64,000 nt of DNA from DTHT01 sp037444625 (GCA_037444625.1 JBBIMA010000018.1:3756-67755), one strand, 5' to 3'. Positions 54,536 through 63,006 are shown, counted from the first letter of the stretch. The notes: generated by a model not told the origin, from the sequence alone. Numbers and translations are program-made.

Positions 54536-55690
54536 ATGGCAGCGCGAAAGCTGGCCTGGCTCGCCGCCGGCTGCATGTTGCTGGCCGGCGCAGGCCTGGC
54601 GCAGACGTCATCCATCGCCGGAGAAGTCAAGGGCGAAGACGGCAAGCCCCTCCAGGGCGCTCTCATCAAGATCGAACGTCTGGACATCAAGGGCAACTAT
54701 AAAGTCAAGACCAACAAGAAAGGCGAGTACTTCCACGCCGGACTGCCCCTGGGCACCTACCGCGTGGTGCTGGAAGTCAACGGCAAGGACGTGGACCGCG
54801 TGGACAACGTGCGCACCCGGCTGGGCGATCCCACGGTCATCAACTTCGATCTCCAGCGCATCAAGCAGCGGGCCGAGGCGCTCCAGCGCGCGGCCGAGAC
54901 CGGCCAATTGACCGCCGACCAGTTGCGCGAGATGTCCCCCGAGCAGCGTGCCGCCCTGGAGAAGGCCGCCAAGGAACGCCAGGCCCAACTGGCCAAGAAC
55001 CGGGCCCTCAACGACGCCTTCAACGCGGGCATGACGGCCCTCCAGGGCAAACAGTTCGAGCCGGCCATCGAGGCCTTCACCAAGGCGGCCGAGATTGATC
55101 CCAAGCAGCACGTGGTTTGGGCCCACCTGGCCGATTCCTATATCGGGCTGGCCGGCGTCAAGACCGGCGCCGAGCAGCAAGCCGCTCTGGAAAAAGGCCT
55201 GGCCAATTACCTGAAAGCGATCGAGATCAAGCCCGACGAGGCCGCCTATCACAACAACTACGCCCTGGCGCTGGCCCGCGCCAAGCGCTTCCAGGAAGCC
55301 CAGGCCGAGCTGACCAAGGCCGCTCAGATAGACCCGCCCAACGCGGGGCGCTACTTCTACAACCTGGGCGCTCTGCTGGTCAATTCGGGCCAGAACGAGC
55401 CGGCGGGCGAGGCCTTCAAGAAGGCCATCGAGGCCGATCCCAATTACGCCGACGCCCATTACCAGTACGGCGTCTCCTTGATGGCCAAGGCGCAGGTCAC
55501 GCCCGAGGGCAAGGTGGTCCCGCCGCCCGGCGCCCGGGAAGCCTTCGAAAAGTACCTGCAACTGAAGCCGAACGGCCCGTTCGCTGAATCCGCCAAGGGC
55601 ATGATCGCCACCATGGAGGCGGGCGTTCAGACGCAGTACTCCAATCCCGAAGCCGAAGCGAAGAAGAAAAAGGCCACGCGCAAGAAGTAG
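54536..55690 (+). CDS. Secreted TPR protein with carboxypeptidase-regulatory-like domain
   Basis: 384 residues. Signal peptide MAARKLAWLAAGCMLLAGAGLAQ; then a regulatory-like beta domain (IAGEVKGEDGKPLQGALIKIE; AGLPLGTYRVVLEVNGKDVD), a charged helical linker, and TPR repeats from about 160 to 350 (for example NAGMTALQGKQFEPAIEAFTKAAEIDP). The tail is basic (KKKKATRKK). A protein-interaction role in the periplasm is likely. TATGCT at 54494-54499 and GGAGG seven bases before the ATG mark its expression signals. Confidence 0.88.
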   Translation: MAARKLAWLAAGCMLLAGAGLAQTSSIAGEVKGEDGKPLQGALIKIERLDIKGNYKVKTNKKGEYFHAGLPLGTYRVVLEVNGKDVDRVDNVRTRLGDPTVINFDLQRIKQRAEALQRAAETGQLTADQLREMSPEQRAALEKAAKERQAQLAKNRALNDAFNAGMTALQGKQFEPAIEAFTKAAEIDPKQHVVWAHLADSYIGLAGVKTGAEQQAALEKGLANYLKAIEIKPDEAAYHNNYALALARAKRFQEAQAELTKAAQIDPPNAGRYFYNLGALLVNSGQNEPAGEAFKKAIEADPNYADAHYQYGVSLMAKAQVTPEGKVVPPPGAREAFEKYLQLKPNGPFAESAKGMIATMEAGVQTQYSNPEAEAKKKKATRKK

Positions 55691-55726
55691 GGCGGACCGG
55701 GGACGGCCGGCGGAAAGGGAGGCGCC

Positions 55727-56011
55727 ATGGTGCGGGCTGTGTTGTACCTGTTGCTGGCTGTCCTGGCGATCACCTTCCTGCGCTCGATCATCGGGATTCT
55801 GGGAAAGCTGATCGCGGGCCTGCTGGCGCCCGGCCCCCCCTCCAGCAGCCCGCCCGTCTCACCCGGCGGCGAGCTCAAGCGCGATCCGGTCTGCGGCGTC
55901 TACATCTCGACCGCCTCCTCGCTGAAGCTGACCGAGGGCGGCCAGGTGATCCACTTCTGCTCGACCGCCTGCCGGGACAAGTACCGCCAGAGCCGCCGGG
56001 AGCGCGGCTGA
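55727..56011 (+). CDS. Membrane-anchored YHS/TRASH-like metal-binding protein
   Basis: 94 residues. A membrane helix at about 5-32 (VLYLLLAVLAITFLRSIIGILG), a Pro/Ser linker, and a small domain with DPVCGVYIS (Cys56) and HFCSTACRDKY (Cys78, Cys82), the pattern of YHS and TRASH metal-binding domains. It may hold a metal ion at the membrane. It lies 36 bases after the TPR gene and before tRNA-Ser. Confidence 0.8.
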   Translation: MVRAVLYLLLAVLAITFLRSIIGILGKLIAGLLAPGPPSSSPPVSPGGELKRDPVCGVYISTASSLKLTEGGQVIHFCSTACRDKYRQSRRERG

Positions 56012-56069
56012 GGCCGGCGCCTTCCCCCGCCAGGTGCGGGAGAGTCGCCCGGCCGCTACATTAGGAGGT

Positions 56070-56156
56070 GGAGGAATGGCCGAGCGGTCGAAGGCGGCGG
56101 TCTTGAAAACCGCTAGGGCCGAAAGGCCCTCGGGGGTTCGAATCCCTCTTCCTCCG
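56070..56156 (+). tRNA. tRNA-Ser (UGA anticodon)
   Basis: 87 bases without CCA. Acceptor stem GGAGGAA (56070-56076) pairs with TTCCTCC (56149-56155). The anticodon loop CTTGAAA gives TGA, flanked by GCGGT and ACCGC; a long variable arm (TAGGGCCGAAAGGCCCTC region) is as expected for serine tRNA; the T loop TTCGAAT has a five-pair stem. CCA is not encoded. Its 3' part is duplicated at 57673-57721, marking an integration site. Confidence 0.96.
56102..56150 (+). repeat. Left att-like repeat inside tRNA-Ser
   Basis: 49 bases from the anticodon loop to the acceptor stem of tRNA-Ser, repeated without mismatch at 57673-57721; the match continues eight more bases after one mismatch. Placement in a tRNA 3' end is typical of attachment sites for integrating elements. 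Confidence 0.85.
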
Positions 56157-56712
56157 CCGCGATCAACAGCCAGTTCCTCCGGAACCTGAACAACGGGCCG
56201 GGTTGAGAAGCGGCAGGCCGCTTTTTCGATCAACAACGACCCGCTGCGCCGAAGGCGCCCCCACTCGGCCATCGGCCGCCTTCAACTTGCCGTGCCGGCC
56301 GGTCCAGTCACAGCGGTGCCGGAGGCAGAGCGGCCGCCTGAGATCCTGGGTCGCTCCAAGCGCTTCGTCAGGGGGGTGATCTGCTGCCGGCCGTTGTCTG
56401 GGAATCAAGGAATCCTCGCCTTCGAGACTCAGGCGATAACAGCCCTGCAACGGGATCCCGCCCACCGGGTAAGCCCCGGTTGCCCCTCGTGGCAGATCCT
56501 GGGACCGGTCGCAGCGGTATCGAGCGGGATGCACTTACTGCGCAACCTCGGCAGAAGCTGTAGGAGCGTGTGCGTGCTTCTCAGGTTGCCCACAGCGGTC
56601 GGCCTTGAGCCGGATGACCGACGGCAGCCTCTCGTTGCCTGCGTCCGTCGGTCAGCACGGGAAGGACGGCGAGCCTTCCAGGGTGCTACATTCTGGACGG
56701 AAGGCGGGAATC
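56157..56712. other. Non-coding or decayed left part of the tRNA-Ser island
   Basis: 556 bases between the tRNA and the Mrr gene. Short frames exist on both strands but none looks like a known protein, has a good ribosome binding site or fits the codon use of neighbours. It contains a 10-bp inverted repeat (56615-56624 and 56645-56654) and the Mrr promoter candidate TACATT (56687-56692, preceded by TG-C). It may be the remains of an integrase or other lost element genes. Confidence 0.5.
56615..56654. repeat. 10-bp inverted repeat upstream of the Mrr gene
   Basis: TGACCGACGG (56615-56624) and CCGTCGGTCA (56645-56654) are perfect inverted copies with a 20-base loop. They lie about 30 bases before the -10-like TACATT of the Mrr gene and could be a regulator site or a hairpin. 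Confidence 0.5.
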
Positions 56713-57603
56713 ATGGAACGGAAGATACCCCTGGCTCGGGTGGGCGAAATCATGAAGGCGGTTCTGTCTGAACTGAAGGACGCAGGGGGGCAGGCGAGGG
56801 TGAAGGATCTTCTGGAGCGTGTTGAGCCGAAACTCGGGCTCACGCCGTACGAGAAGGAAACCTATGCTAAATCCGGCTATGTGCGCTGGCGTGCGATCGT
56901 CCACTTCTATTCGATAGGTTGCGTCAAGGCCGGATACATTCAAAAGTCGGGCGGAAGGTGGTTTCTCACCGAGGAAGGAGCCGAAGCGCTCAAGCAGCCG
57001 GCCGAAGAGTTCGCCCGCTCGGTGGGACAGAAATATAGAGCCGCAATGATGTCTCGCCCCGGCGATGAGAGCGGGGAGGTCGAAGAAGAGGAGACCGAGA
57101 AGATCGTGCGGCAGACGGCCTATGAGCAGGCTGTCGAGCAGGCCAGGGCCGAGATCGAAGACCACATTAACAACCTCGGTCCATACGATTTTCAGAAGCT
57201 CGTCGCCGAGCTCCTGATGGCAATGGGGTATCACGTTCCATTCGTTGCGCCGCCCGGCAGGGATGGCGGCATAGACATCGTCGCTTACCGTGATCCCCTT
57301 GGGGTATCCACGCCGAGGATAAGAGTTCAGGTGAAGCACCGGGACAACAAGTTCACCGTGAGAGAGATCCGAGAACTCGAGGCACTGCTGCGCAAGGAGG
57401 GAGACATTGGGCTGGTTGTGTCGTCGGGCGGATTTACAGCCGAGGTCCGGCGAGAGATCCGGGCTTCCACAAAACACATCGAGGCGATAGATCTGGACCG
57501 CCTCGTGACCCTGTGGCAACAATACTATGAGAGCGTTCGGGAGTCGGGAAAGGCGTTGCTGCCGCTTGTGAAGCTGTACTTCCTGGCCCCGGCAGAGGAA
57601 TAG
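56713..57603 (+). CDS. mrr: Mrr-type restriction endonuclease
   Basis: 296 residues from the ATG at 56713 (GGAAGG eight bases before). The N-terminal winged-helix Mrr_N domain (1-95, GYVRWRAIVHFYSIGCVKAG) is followed by an acidic linker and the Mrr catalytic domain (about 150-260): LGPYDFQKLVAELLMAMGYHV, GRDGGIDIVAY with Asp188, and RVQVKHR with Gln206 and Lys208 of the PD-(D/E)xK nuclease core. It likely cuts DNA with foreign methylation. Base composition is visibly less GC-rich than the flanks and it lies between tRNA-Ser-derived repeats, so it was acquired. Confidence 0.9.
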   Translation: MERKIPLARVGEIMKAVLSELKDAGGQARVKDLLERVEPKLGLTPYEKETYAKSGYVRWRAIVHFYSIGCVKAGYIQKSGGRWFLTEEGAEALKQPAEEFARSVGQKYRAAMMSRPGDESGEVEEEETEKIVRQTAYEQAVEQARAEIEDHINNLGPYDFQKLVAELLMAMGYHVPFVAPPGRDGGIDIVAYRDPLGVSTPRIRVQVKHRDNKFTVREIRELEALLRKEGDIGLVVSSGGFTAEVRREIRASTKHIEAIDLDRLVTLWQQYYESVRESGKALLPLVKLYFLAPAEE

Positions 57604-57672
57604 GCCCAATGAGGCCAGGGTAAAGCGCACGTTAGGGACAGCAAGGAACCAGAGGGGATGGCCCGCTCCGCA

Positions 57673-57721
57673 CTTGAAAACCGCTAGGGCCGAAAGGCCC
57701 TCGGGGGTTCGAATCCCTCTT
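57673..57721 (+). repeat. Right att-like repeat (3' tRNA-Ser copy)
   Basis: Exact copy of 56102-56150. The sequence before it does not complete a tRNA (no matching acceptor or D arm), so it is not a functional gene. With the left copy it bounds about 1.57 kb containing the Mrr gene. Confidence 0.85.
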
Positions 57722-57820
57722 GCTCCGCCGGCCCGGCCCGCACCCCTCACCGGCGCGCCCCAGCGCTGAAATCCCCGCGGCATGTCGCCGAGTCGCGCCC
57801 GGGGCGTGTGCTATCATGGG

Positions 57821-58789
57821 ATGCTTCTCGACTTGGGCGGAGGATCTCGGGCTCCGGCCGCCGCAGCATCAAACCCTGGCTCTGGACCGAACGCACCTGA
57901 GACGGAATTGGGCGCCGCGAATCTCAAGGAGCTGGTTGCCGCAATCGGGGATGAATTGCTGGCGCGCATCGCCGGCGCCGGGCCGGGCTTGCCCGCCGGG
58001 GACGGCCGCAGCGGCGAGCAGGCCTGCACGGGCTGCCGGAAGCAGTGCGTCGAGAGCTGCCCCTCCCGCGCCCAGGCCGTGATCGCCGCCGGGGCCGAGC
58101 GCATCTCGGCCGGGGAAGGCGTCGCCGGGGTGGACGCCTCGATCGCGCGCCTCATAGACCACACCCTGCTCAAGCCGGAGGCCACCCGGGACGACATCCG
58201 GCGCCTGTGCGCCGAGGCCCGCCGCTACGGCTTCGCCAGCGTCTGCGTCAATCCCTACTGGACCGCTCTGGCCGCCCGGGAACTGGCCGGCTCGCCGGTG
58301 AAGGTCTGCGCGGTGGCGGGCTTCCCCCTGGGGGCAAGCCTGGCCTCGATCAAGAAGGCCGAGGCGGAAGCCGCTCTGCAGGACGGCGCCCGCGAAATTG
58401 ACATGGTCATGAACATCGGAGCCTTGCGGTCGGGCGAGCTGGAGGTGGTCGAGCAGGAGATCCGCCTGGCGGCCGATGCCTGCCATCGCCGGGGCGCGAT
58501 CCTGAAGGTCATCCTGGAGACCGGCCTGCTGGAGGACGGCCAGAAGGCGGCGGCCTGCGTGCTGGCCAAGCTGGCGGGGGCCGATTTCGTGAAGACCTCC
58601 ACGGGCTTCGGTCCTTCCGGCGCCACGGTGCGCGACGTAGCCCTGATGCGTCTGGTGGTCGGCCCCGGAATGGGGGTGAAAGCGGCCGGCGGGATACGCA
58701 CGCGGCAGGATCTGGAACGGATGGTGGCGGCCGGTGCCACGCGCATCGGGGCCAGCGCCGGCGTGCGCATTCTGGAAGGGACGGCCTGA
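57821..58789 (+). CDS. deoC: Deoxyribose-phosphate aldolase with N-terminal helix and cysteine cluster
   Basis: 322 residues from the ATG at 57821 (an earlier ATG at 57782 is in frame, but TATCAT at 57812-57817 lies between). Residues 105-322 are a DERA: DHTLLKPEAT, AVAGFPLGA, EIDMVMNIGAL, the Schiff-base Lys258 in ADFVKTSTGFG and AAGGIRT. It splits 2-deoxyribose 5-phosphate to glyceraldehyde 3-phosphate and acetaldehyde. The extra N-terminus has an amphipathic helix LKELVAAIGDELLARI (35-50) and Cys69, 72, 76, 80 (CTGCRKQCVESCP). The true start is uncertain. Confidence 0.88.
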   Translation: MLLDLGGGSRAPAAAASNPGSGPNAPETELGAANLKELVAAIGDELLARIAGAGPGLPAGDGRSGEQACTGCRKQCVESCPSRAQAVIAAGAERISAGEGVAGVDASIARLIDHTLLKPEATRDDIRRLCAEARRYGFASVCVNPYWTALAARELAGSPVKVCAVAGFPLGASLASIKKAEAEAALQDGAREIDMVMNIGALRSGELEVVEQEIRLAADACHRRGAILKVILETGLLEDGQKAAACVLAKLAGADFVKTSTGFGPSGATVRDVALMRLVVGPGMGVKAAGGIRTRQDLERMVAAGATRIGASAGVRILEGTA

Positions 58790-58795
58790 TCCGAC

Positions 58796-60544
58796 ATGGC
58801 GGGACCGGGCGCATCGGCGGTGCGTTTCCGCGAGCGGGCGGAACTGCTGGACTTCCTGTTGGGCGTGGCGGCCGTCACCTCGGAGACCCTCAACCTGGAC
58901 AAGCTGATGGCCGACCTGGCGGCCATCATCGCCAAGGTCATTCCTTACGAGCTGTTCGCCATCCTGCTTTACAGCGAGAGGCTGGGCGCGCTGCGCATCC
59001 GTTACGCCATCGGCCATCGCGAGGAGATCGTGCGCAACCTGCTCATCGCCCTGGGCGAGGGCATCACGGGCGCGGCCGCCGCCGCCCGGGAGGCGATCCT
59101 GGTTCCCGACGTGCGCAAGGACTCGCGTTACCTGAGCGGGCTGGACGCGGTGCGCTCGGAGCTGGCCGCACCCATGGTGGCGCGCGGCAAGCTGGTGGGC
59201 GTCATTGACATACAGTCCACCCGCCTGAACGCCTACAGCGAATACGACCGGGCCCTGCTGAAGCTCATCGCCTCGCGCGCCGCCACCGCCATTGACAACG
59301 CCCGCCTTTACCGGCGGGTCGAGCGGCAGAACCGCACCCTGGCGGTGCTGGCCCGGCTGGCCCGCGACTTCTCGATTTTGGATCTGGAGCGCCTGCTCGG
59401 GCGCATCGCTCAGGCGGTCAAGCACCTGATCAACTACGACGCCTTCAGCATCCTGCTGGTGGACGAGGAGCACGCCTGCCTGCGCCACCGCTTCAGCCTG
59501 CGCTACGACCAGCGCGTCGAGCTGGACCAGATCCCGCTGGGCAAAGGCATCACCGGGGCGGCGGCCGAGCTCGGCCAGGTCGTGCGGGCCGACAACACGC
59601 TGGCCGATCCGCGCTACATTCCCTCCCATCCCGACATCCGCTCGGAAGTGGCCGTGCCCCTGATGGTGCGGGATCGGGTGATCGGCGTGATGGACCTCGA
59701 GAGCGAACGCTACGCCTACTTCACCGAAGATCACGTGCGCATGCTCAGCCTGCTGGCCCCCCAGATCGCCATCGCGGTCGAGAACGCACGCCTTTACGAA
59801 GAGCTCAGCCAGCGCAAGCGCCAGATGGAGAGGGACCTGGAGGCGGCGCGCGATTTGCAATCCGCCCTGCTGTGGCGCAGCGTGCCGGAAATCGAGGGCT
59901 TGGAGATCGCCCTGGGCTACCGGCCGGCCCGGCAGATCAGCGGCGACCTCTATCACTTCTTCCCCGAGGAAAGCGGCCCGGCGCTGATCGCCCTGGGCGA
60001 CGTCAGCGGCAAGGGCGTGGCGGCCGCCCTCTACGGGGCGCTGGTCAACGGCCTGCTAATGATGCTGGCGCCGCGCCGCCCCTCGCCGGCCGCCCTGCTG
60101 AAGGCCCTCAACGAGGCCCTGCTCGGCCGGCAGGTGGACGCCCGCTACGTCTCCCTGCTGGCCTTGCGCTGGCTGCCCGCCGAGCGGCGCCTGGTCTTCG
60201 CCAACGCAGGCAACCTGCCGCCCGTGATCTGCCGCGAGGGCCGCCTGTTGAAGCCCCGCATCGAAGGAGTGCCGCTCGGGCTGCTGCCCGAGGCCGAACA
60301 CGAGGAAGTGGCCCTGGAGGGCCGTCCGGGCGACCTGCTCGTGCTATACTCCGACGGGCTGCCCGACCAGACCAACCCCGAGGGTGAGGAGTACGGGCGG
60401 GGGCGCCTCTCGGAAGTCATCCTGCGCGCCGCCGGCCGGCCTCCCCAAGCGGTGGTGGACGCCGTCTTCGCCGATCTGGACCAGTTCAGCGGGCGCGCCG
60501 CCCCCTTCGACGATCAGACCCTGCTGGTGCTGCGACTCCGATGA
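58796..60544 (+). CDS. GAF-GAF-PP2C (SpoIIE/RsbU-like) phosphatase
   Basis: 582 residues. Two GAF domains (about 15-165 and 180-330, each with the GEGITGAA or GKGITGAA turn), a short coiled linker (ERDLEAARDLQSALL), and a PP2C SpoIIE domain (350-582) with metal Asp in LGDVSGKGVAAALYGALVNG and LVLYSDGLPDQTNPEGEEYG. Such proteins dephosphorylate anti-anti-sigma factors in response to small molecules. It begins six bases after the deoC stop and overlaps lysA by four bases. Confidence 0.92.
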   Translation: MAGPGASAVRFRERAELLDFLLGVAAVTSETLNLDKLMADLAAIIAKVIPYELFAILLYSERLGALRIRYAIGHREEIVRNLLIALGEGITGAAAAAREAILVPDVRKDSRYLSGLDAVRSELAAPMVARGKLVGVIDIQSTRLNAYSEYDRALLKLIASRAATAIDNARLYRRVERQNRTLAVLARLARDFSILDLERLLGRIAQAVKHLINYDAFSILLVDEEHACLRHRFSLRYDQRVELDQIPLGKGITGAAAELGQVVRADNTLADPRYIPSHPDIRSEVAVPLMVRDRVIGVMDLESERYAYFTEDHVRMLSLLAPQIAIAVENARLYEELSQRKRQMERDLEAARDLQSALLWRSVPEIEGLEIALGYRPARQISGDLYHFFPEESGPALIALGDVSGKGVAAALYGALVNGLLMMLAPRRPSPAALLKALNEALLGRQVDARYVSLLALRWLPAERRLVFANAGNLPPVICREGRLLKPRIEGVPLGLLPEAEHEEVALEGRPGDLLVLYSDGLPDQTNPEGEEYGRGRLSEVILRAAGRPPQAVVDAVFADLDQFSGRAAPFDDQTLLVLRLR

Positions 60545-61794
60545 CCGATCAGACCCCCTTCGCCTATCGCGACGGCATGCTCTGCTGCGATCAGACGCCT
60601 CTGGCGGACATCGCCGCCCGGGTCGGAACCCCCTGCTACGTCTACTCGCAGGCCGCCGTCCTGGCGCGCTTTCGCGCCTACGACGAGACTCTGGCCGGCC
60701 TGCCCCACCTGATCTGCTACGCGGTCAAGGCCAACTCGAACCGCGCCGTGCTGGCCTCGCTGGCCCAGGCCGGCGCGGGCTTCGACATCGTTTCGGGCGG
60801 CGAGCTCTACAGGGTGCTGGAGGCGGGCGGCGCCGCCGAGCGCGTGATCTTCAGCGGCGTGGGCAAGACGCCCGACGAGATCGAGTACGCCCTGGAGGCA
60901 GGCATCCACAGCTTCAACGCCGAATCGGCCGAGGAGCTGGCGCTGATTGACGCCCTGGCCGCCCGCCGCCGCGTGCGCGCCCGGGTTTCCCTGCGCGTCA
61001 ATCCCGACGTGGAGGCCGAAACCCATCCCTACATCGCCACCGGCCTGCGCCGGCACAAGTTCGGCATCGAGCTGTCCCAGGCGGCGGCGGTCTGGGAGCG
61101 GGCCGCCGCCCTCGCCCACCTCCGGCTGGAAGGGGTGAGCTGCCACATCGGCTCGCAACTGCTCGACCCGGCGCCCATCCTGGCCGCCGCCGACCGGATG
61201 CTGGAGCTGGTGCGGCGCTTGCGCGCCGCCGGTTTCGCGGTCAACTTCCTGGATCTGGGAGGCGGCCTGGGCGTGGCCTACCGGCCCGAGGAGCGCACCC
61301 CGGACATCCGGGCTTTCGTCGCTCGGGTGCGCGCCCGGCTCGAGGGCCAGGGACTTTTCTTGATTCTCGAGCCCGGCCGCTCGATCGTCGCCGAAGCGGG
61401 CGTGCTGCTGACCCGCGTGCTCTACCGCAAGCGCACGGACTCGAAGGAATTCGTGGTGGTGGACGCGGCCATGAACGACCTGATCCGCCCCGCCCTTTAC
61501 CAGTCCCATCACGAGATCCTGCCCGTGCGCCGCCTCCCCCGCCCGGAGATCCTGGCCGACGTGGTGGGCCCGGTCTGCGAGACGGGCGACTACCTGGCTC
61601 GCGACCGGCGCATGCCCGACGTGCTGCCGGGCGATCTGCTGGCCGTAGCCACCGCCGGCGCCTACGCCTTCGTGGCCGCCTCCAACTACAACTCGCGCCC
61701 CCGGCCTCCCGAGGTTCTGGTGGAGGGCGAGCGCTGGCGCACGGTGCGCTCGCGGGAAAGCTACCGGGACCTGGTCCGGGGCGAGAGCAGCTAG
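60541..61794 (+). CDS. lysA: Diaminopimelate decarboxylase
   Basis: 417 residues. Final step of lysine synthesis: meso-diaminopimelate to lysine. PLP lysine Lys63 in CYAVKANSNRAVL, the HKFGIE segment, GSQLLDPAPI, the glycine loop LDLGGGLGVAY, EPGRSIVAEAG, and GPVCETGDYLARDR with the substrate-binding cysteine and glutamate. The start codon overlaps the phosphatase stop in ATGA, so the two are coupled. Confidence 0.95.
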   Translation: MTDQTPFAYRDGMLCCDQTPLADIAARVGTPCYVYSQAAVLARFRAYDETLAGLPHLICYAVKANSNRAVLASLAQAGAGFDIVSGGELYRVLEAGGAAERVIFSGVGKTPDEIEYALEAGIHSFNAESAEELALIDALAARRRVRARVSLRVNPDVEAETHPYIATGLRRHKFGIELSQAAAVWERAAALAHLRLEGVSCHIGSQLLDPAPILAAADRMLELVRRLRAAGFAVNFLDLGGGLGVAYRPEERTPDIRAFVARVRARLEGQGLFLILEPGRSIVAEAGVLLTRVLYRKRTDSKEFVVVDAAMNDLIRPALYQSHHEILPVRRLPRPEILADVVGPVCETGDYLARDRRMPDVLPGDLLAVATAGAYAFVAASNYNSRPRPPEVLVEGERWRTVRSRESYRDLVRGESS

Positions 61795-61811
61795 CGCGGC
61801 GGCTTGCGCCC

Positions 61812-62930
61812 TTACAGCCCCTCCATGCGCTCGGCGTAGGCCTTCATGCGGGCCAATCGGGCGCGAAAGGCTTCGTAAAGCCCGTCGGCGTGCTCCCGCA
61901 AGGTGCGCTGCGAGTTCGTGTAGCGGTTCAGGCTGGTGGCGTAATCGCACTGCCGCACCCATTCCGCCGGGAGGCTCGCGCCTCCGCTGAGGGCGCCCGC
62001 GATGCCGGCCGCGATCGCCGCCAGGCAGTCCGTGTCCCGTCCCATGTTGACCGAAGCGATCACCGCCCGGCGGGGGTCGCCCTGCACGGCGCGGAACACG
62101 CACAGGGCCTTGGTGACCACTTCATTGGCGTAACTGGCCGCGTACGGGATGCCGGCCCCGTAGTACACCTTGTCGAAGGCGCGGCGCAAATCGCGAAAAT
62201 CCGCCGCCCCCGCGGTCAGCTTCAAGCCCCGCTCGATTTCGCCCACCACCCCCTTGTCGCAGTGCACGGCCACGGCCTGCAAGACCGAATCCAGTGTGGC
62301 CCCCGGCTGGGTGGCGGCCGCGATCGCCGCCGCCGTCACCGCCGCCCACTTCAGCCCGCGGCTGTTGGAGGTCTGATAAAGCTGGCCCACCTCGAAGACG
62401 TCTTCCACCGCCGAGGCCGGATCGCCCGCGTTGATCAGCCCGATGGGATGGCAGGAGCGCGCCATCGAAACCAGCCCGGCGTAGTCGCAGTACTTGCCCA
62501 GATCGCGGGCCGGAATGCCCGAGCGCGCCATGGCCAAGAGCACCGCTTCGAAAGGCTCGGAGACCATGCCGGCGGAGGCGGGCTTGATGTCGCGCAGCCA
62601 GATCCGGCGCACGTCCTCGGCGTTCACCCGGTCCTTCTTTTCGATGATGGCCGTGATCATGAGCTTCTGCCGTTCGACGCCGTCCTCGGTGGTGCCCGGC
62701 TCCCGCCGCCAGCCGTTACGATAGTGCTCGTAAGGCAGGAAGCGGTCCAGCGTGCCGTACTCGCGCTCGATGCGCTCCCAGGGCCAGCCTTCCACCGCCG
62801 CGCCCATGGCTGAGCCGATGTGGCAGCCGGCGATCGTCCCGAAGAATTTCTCCCGCAAGCTCGGGCCGGAGGCGGGCGCGCCGGCGGCGGCCGCTCCGGC
62901 GGTTCCCAAGAAAGACCGACGCGTAACCAT
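61812..62930 (-). CDS. Tat-exported ADP-ribosylglycohydrolase family protein
   Basis: 372 residues from the ATG at 62930. MVTRRSFLGTAGAAAAG is a Tat signal. Metal-binding motifs of the family are present: GTIAGCHIGSAMGAAVEG near the start, TTEDGVERQKL, and NMGRDTDCLAAIAAGIAGAL with the Asp pair. Typical members are cytoplasmic; export here suggests a glycan or nucleoside substrate outside the cytoplasm, as seen in other phyla rich in secreted glycosidases. The earlier ATG at 62942 lies in the -10-like TATGCT. Confidence 0.87.
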   Translation of the reverse strand: MVTRRSFLGTAGAAAAGAPASGPSLREKFFGTIAGCHIGSAMGAAVEGWPWERIEREYGTLDRFLPYEHYRNGWRREPGTTEDGVERQKLMITAIIEKKDRVNAEDVRRIWLRDIKPASAGMVSEPFEAVLLAMARSGIPARDLGKYCDYAGLVSMARSCHPIGLINAGDPASAVEDVFEVGQLYQTSNSRGLKWAAVTAAAIAAATQPGATLDSVLQAVAVHCDKGVVGEIERGLKLTAGAADFRDLRRAFDKVYYGAGIPYAASYANEVVTKALCVFRAVQGDPRRAVIASVNMGRDTDCLAAIAAGIAGALSGGASLPAEWVRQCDYATSLNRYTNSQRTLREHADGLYEAFRARLARMKAYAERMEGL

Positions 62931-62937
62931 GCCGCCG

Positions 62938-62943
62938 AGCATA
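62938..62943 (-). promoter_or_regulatory. -10 element of the ADP-ribosylglycohydrolase gene, leaderless type
   Basis: TATGCT on the minus strand ends seven bases before the ATG at 62930, with no ribosome binding site between. Confidence 0.45.
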
Positions 62944-62985
62944 CCACCGCGCGAGGCGGGCTTGATGCGCTCGGGGCCGGGCGGT

Positions 62986-62991
62986 TACAAT
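62986..62991 (+). promoter_or_regulatory. -10 element of the GNAT gene
   Basis: TACAAT ends 15 bases before the ATG at 63007. The predicted leader is about eight bases and holds no ribosome binding site. It is divergent from the element at 62938-62943. Confidence 0.45.
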
Positions 62992-63006
62992 CGGCCGTCG
63001 CCTGCC

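Noticed and set aside
56163..56534. 123-residue minus-strand frame in the island
   Set aside because: No ribosome binding site, no recognisable domain and composition unlike a real protein; left as unexplained sequence.
57673..57727. A second tRNA-Ser gene
   Set aside because: Only the 3' part from the anticodon loop onward is present and the upstream sequence gives no acceptor or D arm; it is an att-like repeat.
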